DNA from: JACQGD01 sp045628725
GTDB lineage: Bacteria; Patescibacteriota; Saccharimonadia; Saccharimonadales; Saccharimonadaceae
Reading direction: 5' to 3'
DNA: 11,784 nt
NCBI GenBank assembly: GCA_045628725.1
Contig: JAZQPT010000055.1
Span: 1 to 11,784, forward strand
Part shown: positions 1-6,815 of the stretch, one piece after another
Layout of the letters: each line of letters begins with the position of its first letter
How positions within the stretch are numbered: the first letter of the stretch is position 1
Notes under the pieces: model-generated
What the model was told of the DNA's origin: nothing
Database searches by the model: none
The model's input: only the letters and a program-made list of their open reading frames with translations
Position numbers and translations under genes: made by a program

Positions 1-1
1 A

Positions 2-1714
2 AGCACTGATGATAGCTGGGGTATGTGTCAGAGGTATGCAGGAGCGCATGCGAATGTCCTAGCGTTTCAGAATGCACAGAATGCTGGCGGGCCGCTTCGT
101 GGTCGCGAGAGGGGGATAAAAGAGGCCCATGGTGAATGGATTACTTTCATGGATTGTGACGATTATGTGGAGACCACATATATTGAGCACTTGATTGAGG
201 CAACGCACAAAGGTAAGTTCGATATCGCAGTCACTGGCCACACTCGTCTCTATCCGGATGGTAGACTCGAGAATTTTCTTTGGGATGATTACTCACGAAC
301 AACCGATGAGCGACTCGCTATCTTTTATGAACACTTTTTAACTGGCAATTTTTGGACAGACCCTACTGATACTGTCGGTCAGAATTTAGTAAGAGCAAGT
401 ATCTGTAAAAACACTGACCTTTCAAAATACCCTGATACGGTTTGGGCAGAAGATACGTTAATGGCTCTTGCCTTTCTTGCTAATTCAAAGAACGGTATTA
501 ACTTTGTTGATGAACACGATTTTATCTGGCGCCAAGTGAAAGGCTCGGGTTCTCATGGGGGTTTTTCGGAGCGTGCCGATCGAGACGGATTTTATAAAGC
601 CTGTTACGAAATATTTCATAGTCCCGAAATTTATCAAAAAATTAGCCAGCTAACTCCACTGGTGTCTGTGGTAATCCCTGCCTATGATGTCGAACAGTAT
701 GTACATGACTGTATCGAGAGTGTTGTAGGTCAGACATATAATAATATTGAAATTATCGTAGTGAATGACGGATCAAACGATAAAACTCAAGACGTTATCG
801 ACAGATTAAAAAAAACTGACTCCAGAATTATCACTATAGAACAAGAGAACCAGGGGCCTAATATGGCACGTGCTACCGGATCGATGATCGCAAAAGGTCA
901 ATATATCGCATTCATTGATGGAGATGATATTGTGCATGTCGATTATATAAAACTCATGTATGAAAATTTACTCAAACACAACGTTGATATTTCTATTACT
1001 GGATTTGAAACATTCAAGGAAAGTCATGAGGTTATAAAATTTGAGAAGCTGACCCTTGATTACCCAGAGCAGACAATTAATGATAGTCGAATGATAATAC
1101 AATATTTTCTAGGCGAGTTGCCAGTTGCGCCGAATATATTTCCAATGACCCCATGGGGTAAATTATACAAGGCCCATATTATACAGGAGACAGACTGGAG
1201 TTTTTCGAATTATAGACGGAATGAGGATAATTTTGAATTACTACAGTGGTATAAAGCAGCCGTGAACGGGGTCGCTATATCGTCTATACCACTCTACTAT
1301 TATCGCAAAAATCCAAACTCTATAACTCAAAAATTACAGCCAAACATAAATCCAGACGGTAATACGATAAACTATTTCGAATACCTTGATGAGTTGTACG
1401 AAAAGACAAAAACGTACGTAAGTGATGAATCCTTGAATATCGCGATACTGAATAATTTTGCACACACAAATAACGCGCAACTTCAAAACCTGTCATCAAG
1501 AGGACAGTTAGATAATAGCAACATAGAGTCTGCCGCGAAAAACATGGCTAAAGCTACTGCTTTATATAACCAGCACATTCAACAGAATCAAGAATCTATT
1601 AACGAACAAGCTGAAGCAATAAATCTCATACTCGGATCTCTTTCATGGAAAGTTACAAGGCCGGTTCGTAGTGCAAAAAAACTGTATCATAAAATAAAAC
1701 GCACTCCGAAATAA
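2..1714 (+). CDS. Tandem-domain family 2 glycosyltransferase, 5' end outside window
   Basis: Predicted cytosolic or membrane-peripheral enzyme moving sugars from nucleotide donors in surface glycan assembly. The frame is open from base 2 and its first residues, STDDS, look like the end of the GT2 nucleotide-binding motif DDGSTDDS, so the true start lies upstream and the ATG at 23 is internal. Numbering from that Met, the first GT-A domain runs to about residue 205 with a metal-site MDCDD at 43-47. The second starts at PLVSVVIPAYD (212) with VVNDGSND and IDGDD (298-302). The C-terminus has GSLSWKVTRPVR (538-549), a tail typical of cell-wall GT2 enzymes, then a basic end rich in Lys and Arg. 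Both domains keep acidic DxD-type motifs, so two activities or a bifunctional polymerising enzyme are possible. Donor and acceptor cannot be read from sequence. Stop is TAA; 146 bases follow before the next gene. Confidence 0.93.
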   Translation, partial: STDDSWGMCQRYAGAHANVLAFQNAQNAGGPLRGRERGIKEAHGEWITFMDCDDYVETTYIEHLIEATHKGKFDIAVTGHTRLYPDGRLENFLWDDYSRTTDERLAIFYEHFLTGNFWTDPTDTVGQNLVRASICKNTDLSKYPDTVWAEDTLMALAFLANSKNGINFVDEHDFIWRQVKGSGSHGGFSERADRDGFYKACYEIFHSPEIYQKISQLTPLVSVVIPAYDVEQYVHDCIESVVGQTYNNIEIIVVNDGSNDKTQDVIDRLKKTDSRIITIEQENQGPNMARATGSMIAKGQYIAFIDGDDIVHVDYIKLMYENLLKHNVDISITGFETFKESHEVIKFEKLTLDYPEQTINDSRMIIQYFLGELPVAPNIFPMTPWGKLYKAHIIQETDWSFSNYRRNEDNFELLQWYKAAVNGVAISSIPLYYYRKNPNSITQKLQPNINPDGNTINYFEYLDELYEKTKTYVSDESLNIAILNNFAHTNNAQLQNLSSRGQLDNSNIESAAKNMAKATALYNQHIQQNQESINEQAEAINLILGSLSWKVTRPVRSAKKLYHKIKRTPK

Positions 1715-1809
1715 ACAAAATGTGGAAACATATAGCAATACTAAAAGTACAACTAACTTCACGAACTAGAATTCATCAGAAAAACATGTAGTGATGTTCG
1801 AAATTAAGG

Positions 1810-1815
1810 TATAGT
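1810..1815 (+). promoter_or_regulatory. Possible -10 box for the GT-C-like gene
   Basis: TATAGT matches the TATAAT consensus at five of six positions and would start transcription near 1822, about 40 bases before the ATG at 1861. No good -35 box sits 16-18 bases upstream. The rest of the 1715-1860 gap holds no convincing gene or terminator, so this is a weak call. Confidence 0.28.
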
Positions 1816-1860
1816 ACATGATAAGGTATTTAGTTTCCTTATTTATAAGCAAATTAGGCT

Positions 1861-3150
1861 ATGATTCAGTTTTCATTTAATTTACAGTCCATGTCGAAAG
1901 AAAAAATGCAAAAGGCTATCATTAATTATATTAAGAAATATAAACTTCAGCTGCTGATCATTGCCGTCTTCTTAATGTGTTACTTGGTTTTTGTATACGC
2001 CCAACGGCACTTTTTTACTTATGACACGGTAGTATCTCAAATCAGATGGTGGAATTACATGTTGGAGCATGGCTGGCACGGTGGCACCACTATGAATGAT
2101 TCAGGCGTAGGGGATTACACGACAATTTGGTATTTTATGATTGCGATTTTTACCGAGTTAAATTTATATCCGCGCTTTCCAATTGAATACAGTATAAAAT
2201 TCATGGCAATTACTTGCTCGCTACTCTCGGCTGGCGCAGTTTTCATGATTGCAAAATACTTCCGCCCAAGATCGCAATATTTACCTGTTATAGTCGCATG
2301 TATAACACCATTTTTACCAATGTTTTCAATGGACTTGCTAAAGACGAATTTAACGGACGGGATGTATATAATGCCATGTTTGTGGAGTTTTTATTTTTTC
2401 CTCATAAACAAAAAAGAGTTATCCTGGTTTCTGTTGGCGCTCGGTGCTTGTTTTAAGCTAATGGCGATTTATCTCGTGCCTGTCTATGCATTCTTTTACC
2501 TCAAAGACTTCACAAAGTATAGCCTCCGCGAAAAACTTGCACCGCTGTGGGGTGCCTTGGCGGTACTTATTTGCTCGATCCCTAACATGGCGGCTGGAGG
2601 AAAATTTCTCGATGGTATCGTTACGCCGATCATTGGACGCAACGATGATGTAGTGGTTATGCCCTGGTTTTGGCTCATACCTACAGGCAATAACTTTACT
2701 TCACCCGACATAGCACGAGAGATGAGAACTATGCTTTATGGACTACTAATTCTCATCTTCTTTATGACCATCTTCTTTATTTTGAAATACGTAAAAAAAG
2801 AAAAACAAAGGTTAGTAGGGTTAGCTATTTTGCCGACTCTATCGATCATGGTGTGTTTTTACCTTATGCCATCTCAGCACGAAACTTACTTTGCCATGGC
2901 AGGGATATTTGCCCTGATCGGGTTTATCATACAGCCTAAAAAAGAACTCTTTATTAATTTCTTTTCAGTGAATTTATTTCTATTTTTTATGTACTTATTC
3001 GGCCTTACGTGGTGGTACGAGGAGCCAGTATGGGTGCTACCAAATATTCAAATGGGGCTTGTCTATCTCGGTTTAATTATCTTTAACTACTATCTTCTTT
3101 ACCAGTGCTCGATCTTTTATCGCCCGTCTAAAATTAGTAAGACACTATAG
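1861..3150 (+). CDS. Polytopic membrane protein, GT-C-like glycosyltransferase
   Basis: A 429-residue membrane protein with about 11-12 hydrophobic helices (roughly 31-47, 87-104, 113-132, 140-158, 168-183, 187-213, 226-241, 289-310, 317-335, 341-358, 365-383, 396-415). GT-C enzymes use polyprenyl-phosphate sugars and act on the outer face. Supporting signs are an acidic residue in the first external loop (FFTYD, Asp55), the polar loop HGWHGGTTMNDSG (70-82), and SQHETYF (338-344), which recalls the HERY-type motif of bacterial mannosyltransferases. No signal peptide beyond helix 1. The start is uncertain: no clear Shine-Dalgarno precedes 1861 (AGG is only a few bases away), and Met codons at 1891 and 1906 would also keep every helix. 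It is flanked by GT genes and converges on the secreted-protein gene with a 35-base gap in which I see no terminator hairpin. Family is inferred from topology and motifs; substrate unknown. Confidence 0.8.
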   Translation: MIQFSFNLQSMSKEKMQKAIINYIKKYKLQLLIIAVFLMCYLVFVYAQRHFFTYDTVVSQIRWWNYMLEHGWHGGTTMNDSGVGDYTTIWYFMIAIFTELNLYPRFPIEYSIKFMAITCSLLSAGAVFMIAKYFRPRSQYLPVIVACITPFLPMFSMDLLKTNLTDGMYIMPCLWSFYFFLINKKELSWFLLALGACFKLMAIYLVPVYAFFYLKDFTKYSLREKLAPLWGALAVLICSIPNMAAGGKFLDGIVTPIIGRNDDVVVMPWFWLIPTGNNFTSPDIAREMRTMLYGLLILIFFMTIFFILKYVKKEKQRLVGLAILPTLSIMVCFYLMPSQHETYFAMAGIFALIGFIIQPKKELFINFFSVNLFLFFMYLFGLTWWYEEPVWVLPNIQMGLVYLGLIIFNYYLLYQCSIFYRPSKISKTL

Positions 3151-3185
3151 CTGTTTGCCGGTGACCAAATTAAGTAAGAAATATT

Positions 3186-5156
3186 CTAATTGTATGAACT
3201 AAATACACTACCGTCGTTTATCCAACCGGCATTAACGTATGTCTGTCTTTCTGCTTCGTTCTGGGTAAGTATGTGCGTACGAGAGGTTGGACTATATAGA
3301 CGGTAAACAGGAAGGCCGTTTGCTATAGCGTAGAACTTAACGCCATTTGAAACCCAGCCGCTTTGCGTGTATGCGGTAACTTCTTGGGCGTTCGAAGTAT
3401 AGAAGAAGGATTTTGTGGTAGGGTTAGAGAGTTCGTGAATAGGGAGCTTCGAGGATGTCGATGCCTTGAAGACCGGCCCATCATTACTCCATCCTTGGTT
3501 TAGCCGGTCATAAATTTCGCCGGTAGACGTAGTAACTTTATGGGCCCCTGCAGCGGGATTGTATAGTCGGTATACAAGTGCCACATTATTTGTATAGAAC
3601 ACGACACCATCATTCTTCCACCCTGCACGTACGTAATCATTCTTTTCTGACTCACTGGCGGTCATGAAGTGCGAACGGCCGTTCCAGAGCCTATAGACGG
3701 GTGTAGTGTCGTTGGTGCTGCCGGATAGAACAACTCCATCGCTCGACCAACCTGATTTGATATAGTCGGTTAGCTCGTCTGCATTAGAGACGAGTATGTG
3801 GAATCCTGTAGATTTATTATAGAGTCTCCATGTCGGCGCTTCGTGCTCAGACAGCTCGTAGTATATGATACCGTCAATATTCCAGCCACTATTTCGATAT
3901 GTGATCATCTCGTTTGGGTTACTTGTAGCAAAGTAATGTCCACCAGTACTTAAACGCCATACCGGCTTACCGCTGCTGCTCGCCTTAAATACTACTCCAT
4001 CATCTATCCAGCCTTGACTGCGGAGACTAGCAGCCTCTGGTGCAGTAGCAAGTGTGTGATACTTAGTGCGTGAGTTATATAATCTGTGGATAGCAAGGTT
4101 TCCATTGTCTATTGAATGACTGACAACTCCATCGCTCGACCAACCGTTCGCTATGTAGGTATTAACCTCATTGTAGTCGGCGCTAAGCATGTGACCGCCC
4201 GTTTTCGGATTAAAGAGTCTCCATATAGCATTTTTCTCGTCTTTTACGCCCTTGAAGTTTGTACTACCAAACCATTCGCGGAAGAACATAAAGAAGTTAC
4301 GATTCCCATAAGCTCCACACGGTGCGGTACCTGGGTAATTAGCTAATGCGCCGTTGTTTGGAGTGTAAGGGGTGTATATATACAGGCTGAGTGTGGCGAT
4401 GTTCTGAATATTGACTGTTTTCGTACCGCATGCAGGATCGGGTGAGTATTGTATCTGGTTGGAACCGATACGGTAACGGTAATCGTTGGGGTGGTCTTTG
4501 TAGTACTTCAGCTGCCAGGCGGCGTAATTTACTTGCTTATAGAAGCCAGATTTCTGACCATCACAGTTAGCACTGTATCCAGGACCGCTGTCTGGGCAAC
4601 CATACCCCATTGCGTAGCGGTATTGGTTTTTAAGTGGCCAACTATCGGCAGTTAGTGGACCGGCAGATTCTTTTTTTAGTAGTACAAGAAGCACCTGAGG
4701 GTTAATGTTGTACTGTTGTGCGGCACTGTGGATGATCTGCGCAGCAGAAACTCCACCAGAGAATGCGCCACCACCTTTTTCGTATGAGGTTTCTCCTGTC
4801 TGAGGATTTTCATGATAGTTCTTTAGACATACATATGGAGGACCAGCCCATCCACGTGAAGCCGCGTATTGGGCTCTAGTCCCACCGCCATATTCAGATG
4901 TACCCGTGCCCCACGTGTCACAATTAGGGAGTAGTCTGTTGAGGAAATCTTGAATCTGTTGTGCGTTCATTGAGCTTTTGTTGTAAAATACCTCGTCATC
5001 GATAATTTTACCCGCGTTAAATTCGGTAGCTGATTGAGCATTGACAGGGTTTGTATTTAACGCCGTCTGGAATAGCAGGGAAAACGCAAATACCGATATG
5101 CCAAACGTAACATATGTACTAGCAGAGGCTAATTTAGAGGTTAAATGTCTGTTCAT
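3186..5156 (-). CDS. Secreted lysozyme-like/hemagglutinin-type protein with eight DUF5648-type repeats
   Basis: A 656-residue exported protein. Residues 1-40 form a signal peptide: basic start, hydrophobic core about 15-33, likely cut at VNA40-QS. Residues about 48-298 form a globular domain with six cysteines (79, 110, 187, 198, 243, 280), the segment INPQVLLVLLKKES (151-164) and GNRNFF...REWFG. It resembles the domain often labelled hemagglutinin or lysozyme-like in Actinobacteria. Glu163 sits where soluble lytic transglycosylases place their catalytic Glu, so peptidoglycan cleavage is possible but unproven. Residues 309-656 are eight repeats. The start at 5156 is preferred over an in-frame ATG at 5186 because GAGTGG lies 8 bases upstream and the signal peptide then begins normally. 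It overlaps the preceding gene by 23 bases in another frame, so translation is probably coupled. Likely role: wall remodelling, adhesion or contact with a neighbouring cell. Confidence 0.88.
   Translation of the reverse strand: MNRHLTSKLASASTYVTFGISVFAFSLLFQTALNTNPVNAQSATEFNAGKIIDDEVFYNKSSMNAQQIQDFLNRLLPNCDTWGTGTSEYGGGTRAQYAASRGWAGPPYVCLKNYHENPQTGETSYEKGGGAFSGGVSAAQIIHSAAQQYNINPQVLLVLLKKESAGPLTADSWPLKNQYRYAMGYGCPDSGPGYSANCDGQKSGFYKQVNYAAWQLKYYKDHPNDYRYRIGSNQIQYSPDPACGTKTVNIQNIATLSLYIYTPYTPNNGALANYPGTAPCGAYGNRNFFMFFREWFGSTNFKGVKDEKNAIWRLFNPKTGGHMLSADYNEVNTYIANGWSSDGVVSHSIDNGNLAIHRLYNSRTKYHTLATAPEAASLRSQGWIDDGVVFKASSSGKPVWRLSTGGHYFATSNPNEMITYRNSGWNIDGIIYYELSEHEAPTWRLYNKSTGFHILVSNADELTDYIKSGWSSDGVVLSGSTNDTTPVYRLWNGRSHFMTASESEKNDYVRAGWKNDGVVFYTNNVALVYRLYNPAAGAHKVTTSTGEIYDRLNQGWSNDGPVFKASTSSKLPIHELSNPTTKSFFYTSNAQEVTAYTQSGWVSNGVKFYAIANGLPVYRLYSPTSRTHILTQNEAERQTYVNAGWINDGSVFSSYN
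3189..4232 (-). repeat. Eight tandem ~40-45-residue repeats (DUF5648-like)
   Basis: Each unit follows a pattern of an aromatic or hydrophobic residue, RLYNP, a short turn, H, a five- to eight-residue stretch often with T/S, E, then GW, two residues, DG, VVF. By residue of the 656-residue protein the units are about 310-353, 355-396, 398-437, 441-485, 486-525, 527-571, 572-615 and 616-654. Units 3 and 5 are shortened at the RLYNP turn. The GW and DG positions are nearly invariant (NG replaces DG in unit 7). Such repeats are found in secreted, wall-associated proteins and are probably a binding module; their ligand is unknown to me. Confidence 0.88.
3730..4145. repeat. Exact 23-bp direct repeat inside the repeat-coding region
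   Basis: Bases 3730-3752 and 4123-4145 are identical over 23 positions and lie 393 bases apart, exactly 131 codons or three protein repeats. Both encode the GWSSDGVV core, in units 4 and 1. Flanking bases differ. This suggests recent duplication or recombination between units. Confidence 0.8.
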
Positions 5157-5691
5157 TTGATTGACCACTCGTATCACCAGCGTCATAATTTAGGGTGTAA
5201 GTCCACTTACCAGGCGTTAATTCACTCTTTTTAATCGTAATTGTTTTACAGTCGGTCGTAGATGCACTTTGCATGAAAGTGGTATCTTTTCTGATTGTTG
5301 TGGCGTTAGGCCCGTTAAGAGTTGCGTAGCATGTGCCGTCGTAGGCTAGCGCATTAAGTCCACCTCTAATGTATATATTTGTCGCATCGCTGTCGTAAGA
5401 AGTCACTACTTGTACGGTTTTTTTGCCGTCCGCACTATTGCCTGTAGGTTGTTGTGGTGTGTCTGTATTTGTAGGGGTAGATTTATTGTCAGGATTTTTT
5501 TCGAGGTCTTCCGCTTGTTTTTTGTCTGACTCTGATCGAGAAGGGGTATTTGTTTCGGACGGAGTGTTGTCAGATTGAGACTTGTTTTGTGTAAAATAAA
5601 AAATAGCTATCGCAGCAATGGCGGCAAGGATGAATATAATAGCTATTATTGCAATTCTTTTTTTATTTGATTGATTTTTATTTATTTTCAT
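5134..5691 (-). CDS. Membrane-anchored small extracytoplasmic protein, function unknown
   Basis: A 185-residue protein not recognised at family level. It has a short basic cytosolic end (1-12, rich in Lys and Asn), one hydrophobic helix (about 13-33, Ile/Ala-rich), then a Ser/Thr/Pro/Asp/Asn-rich spacer (about 36-90) of the kind that spans a cell wall. The C-terminal domain (about 91-185) has alternating hydrophobic residues, two cysteines (121 and 148, possible disulfide) and LTPGKWTYTLNY, suggesting a beta-sandwich or Ig-like fold outside the cell. The ATG at 5691 is chosen over a TTG at 5736 because AGGT lies six bases upstream and the longer form would add an unneeded N-terminus. It is the first gene of the minus-strand pair and overlaps the secreted protein gene by 23 bases, so the two proteins are probably made together and may interact. 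No enzyme motif is seen. Confidence 0.85.
   Translation of the reverse strand: MKINKNQSNKKRIAIIAIIFILAAIAAIAIFYFTQNKSQSDNTPSETNTPSRSESDKKQAEDLEKNPDNKSTPTNTDTPQQPTGNSADGKKTVQVVTSYDSDATNIYIRGGLNALAYDGTCYATLNGPNATTIRKDTTFMQSASTTDCKTITIKKSELTPGKWTYTLNYDAGDTSGQSNEQTFNL
5165..5170 (-). promoter_or_regulatory. Ribosome binding site deciding the start at 5156
   Basis: GAGTGG on the minus strand lies eight bases before the ATG at 5156, inside the end of the upstream gene. The alternative ATG at 5186 is preceded by CCCTAAATT, which has no Shine-Dalgarno likeness. Confidence 0.55.
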
Positions 5692-5724
5692 AGTAGTACC
5701 TATAACTAGACTATCAAAGCGCTT

Positions 5725-5753
5725 ATTGTAATACAAGCACTGACCATTGTAAT
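5725..5753 (-). promoter_or_regulatory. Candidate sigma70-type promoter for the secreted pair
   Basis: On the minus strand ATTACA (5748-5753, four of six to TTGACA) and TACAAT (5725-5730, five of six to TATAAT) are separated by 17 bases. Transcription would begin near 5718, leaving a leader of about 27 bases that contains the AGGT ribosome site at 5698-5701. A perfect TTGACA lies just upstream (5756-5761) but is 25 bases from this -10. Confidence 0.45.
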
Positions 5754-5754
5754 T

Positions 5755-5782
5755 TTGTCAAGATAAATACCTACTGTACACT
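5755..5782 (+). promoter_or_regulatory. Candidate promoter for the three-gene glycan operon
   Basis: TTGTCA (5755-5760, five of six to TTGACA) is followed after 16 bases by TACACT (5777-5782, four of six to TATAAT). Transcription would start only about 13 bases before the ATG at 5802. It nearly abuts the candidate opposite-facing promoter. Weak call. Confidence 0.3.
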
Positions 5783-5801
5783 GCTTGATGGGTAGTTTAT
5801 T

Positions 5802-6815
5802 ATGAGTGCACTATATATGAGCACAAAATATCCATTAATCTCGATCCTTATATGTAACTATAATTATAGTGAATATATCGAAGAATCTTTAACTTCTGTC
5901 ATTAACCAAGATTATCCAAATATAGAAGTCATTGTAGTTGACGATGGTTCGAAGGATGATTCGGTAAAAAAGGTGAAGCAGTTTATTTCTGATCACCCTG
6001 AGTTTACCATTACACTCAACGCCAAGGAGCGTAACCAAGGGCTTTGTTATGCTCGTAACGATGCTATGGATGCTGCGAAAGGTGAGTATTTTGTCTTTTT
6101 GGATAGTGACGATATTATGCCTAGTAATTACATAACTAATCTCTATGACACGGCTGTGGCACATAAGGCTGACATCGTGTATAGCAACGTTCAACATTTC
6201 GGCGATGAAGATATGAAGGTGGAAGTACCTGACTATAGTGTTGACAGATTGTTACTGCACAACTATATAAACATATCGACACTCGTAAAAAAGTCGAAAG
6301 CCGAAGGTCACGTTTTTGATATCAAACTCAACAAGAAGACACTGGAAGATTACGACTTCTGGCTAGGCTTAGCACTCCAGAGACGGAAGTTTGTAAAGTC
6401 AAAAGACGCATACTTGCAATATCGTATCCAAAGTAAGTCACGCAATAAAAACACTCTCGATATTAAAGATAAACTTCTGAATCATATCGAAATTTGGACA
6501 TACTGCATGAAGAAGTATCAAGCGATCTATCCGAAGATTATTAATGAAGATGTTTACGTCAATCAACTTACATATCAGGTGAGTAATCTGGGGTCGGAAC
6601 TGGGTAATTTAAATCATGTAGTCCAAGATGAATTATTACCCGAGCTTGAGAAGAGGCACGAACATACAGAAGCACAAAGTGTGCGACTGGAGCATTTAAG
6701 TGCAGTCATTAAAAACTTAGAAAAAAGTATGTATACTATACAAAACTCAGCGGATTACAAAATTGGAAGTAAAATACTAAGCGTCCCGAGACAAATAAGA
6801 AAAATAGGAAAATAA
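5802..6815 (+). CDS. Family 2 glycosyltransferase with C-terminal coiled coil
   Basis: A 337-residue GT-A enzyme, predicted to transfer a sugar from a nucleotide donor on the cytosolic side. The fold starts at YPLISILICNYNY (10-22); VVDDGSKDDS (45-54) binds the nucleotide, LDSDD (100-104) is the metal-binding DxD, and LEDYDFW (181-187) matches the acidic catalytic-base region of GT2 enzymes. After about residue 245 comes a Leu/Glu-rich stretch likely to form a coiled coil (about 250-310), then a basic tail, YKIGSKILSVPRQIRKIGK, that could lie on the membrane. The start at 5802 is favoured because GGGTAG lies upstream; a second in-frame ATG at 5817 has no ribosome site. First gene of a plus-strand operon: its stop TAA overlaps the next ATG as TAATG. 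Substrate not readable. Confidence 0.92.
   Translation: MSALYMSTKYPLISILICNYNYSEYIEESLTSVINQDYPNIEVIVVDDGSKDDSVKKVKQFISDHPEFTITLNAKERNQGLCYARNDAMDAAKGEYFVFLDSDDIMPSNYITNLYDTAVAHKADIVYSNVQHFGDEDMKVEVPDYSVDRLLLHNYINISTLVKKSKAEGHVFDIKLNKKTLEDYDFWLGLALQRRKFVKSKDAYLQYRIQSKSRNKNTLDIKDKLLNHIEIWTYCMKKYQAIYPKIINEDVYVNQLTYQVSNLGSELGNLNHVVQDELLPELEKRHEHTEAQSVRLEHLSAVIKNLEKSMYTIQNSADYKIGSKILSVPRQIRKIGK

Noticed and set aside
1783..1842. Short inverted repeats (AACAT/ATGTT at 1783-1798 and ATAAGG/CCTTAT at 1821-1842) as terminators or riboswitch parts
   Set aside because: Stems are only five to six AT-rich pairs with no following T-run, expected by chance in such DNA.
3151..3185. Terminator between the convergent genes ending at 3150 and 3186
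   Set aside because: No stem of useful length with a T-run was found in the 35 bases.
3189..4232. CRISPR-like or DNA-level satellite array
   Set aside because: The repeats are diverged protein repeats within one open frame, not identical DNA repeats with spacers.
5157..5186. Start of the secreted protein at ATG 5186
   Set aside because: No ribosome site precedes it, and the added ten residues would push the signal peptide inward; 5156 fits better.
5134..5186. A frameshift splitting one longer gene into the two minus-strand genes
   Set aside because: The downstream product has its own start, ribosome site and complete signal peptide, and the upstream domain ends naturally, so two genes are more likely.
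5692..5736. Longer form of the anchored protein starting at TTG 5736
   Set aside because: It would add 15 residues before a good ATG with AGGT six bases upstream, and would start inside the likely promoter.
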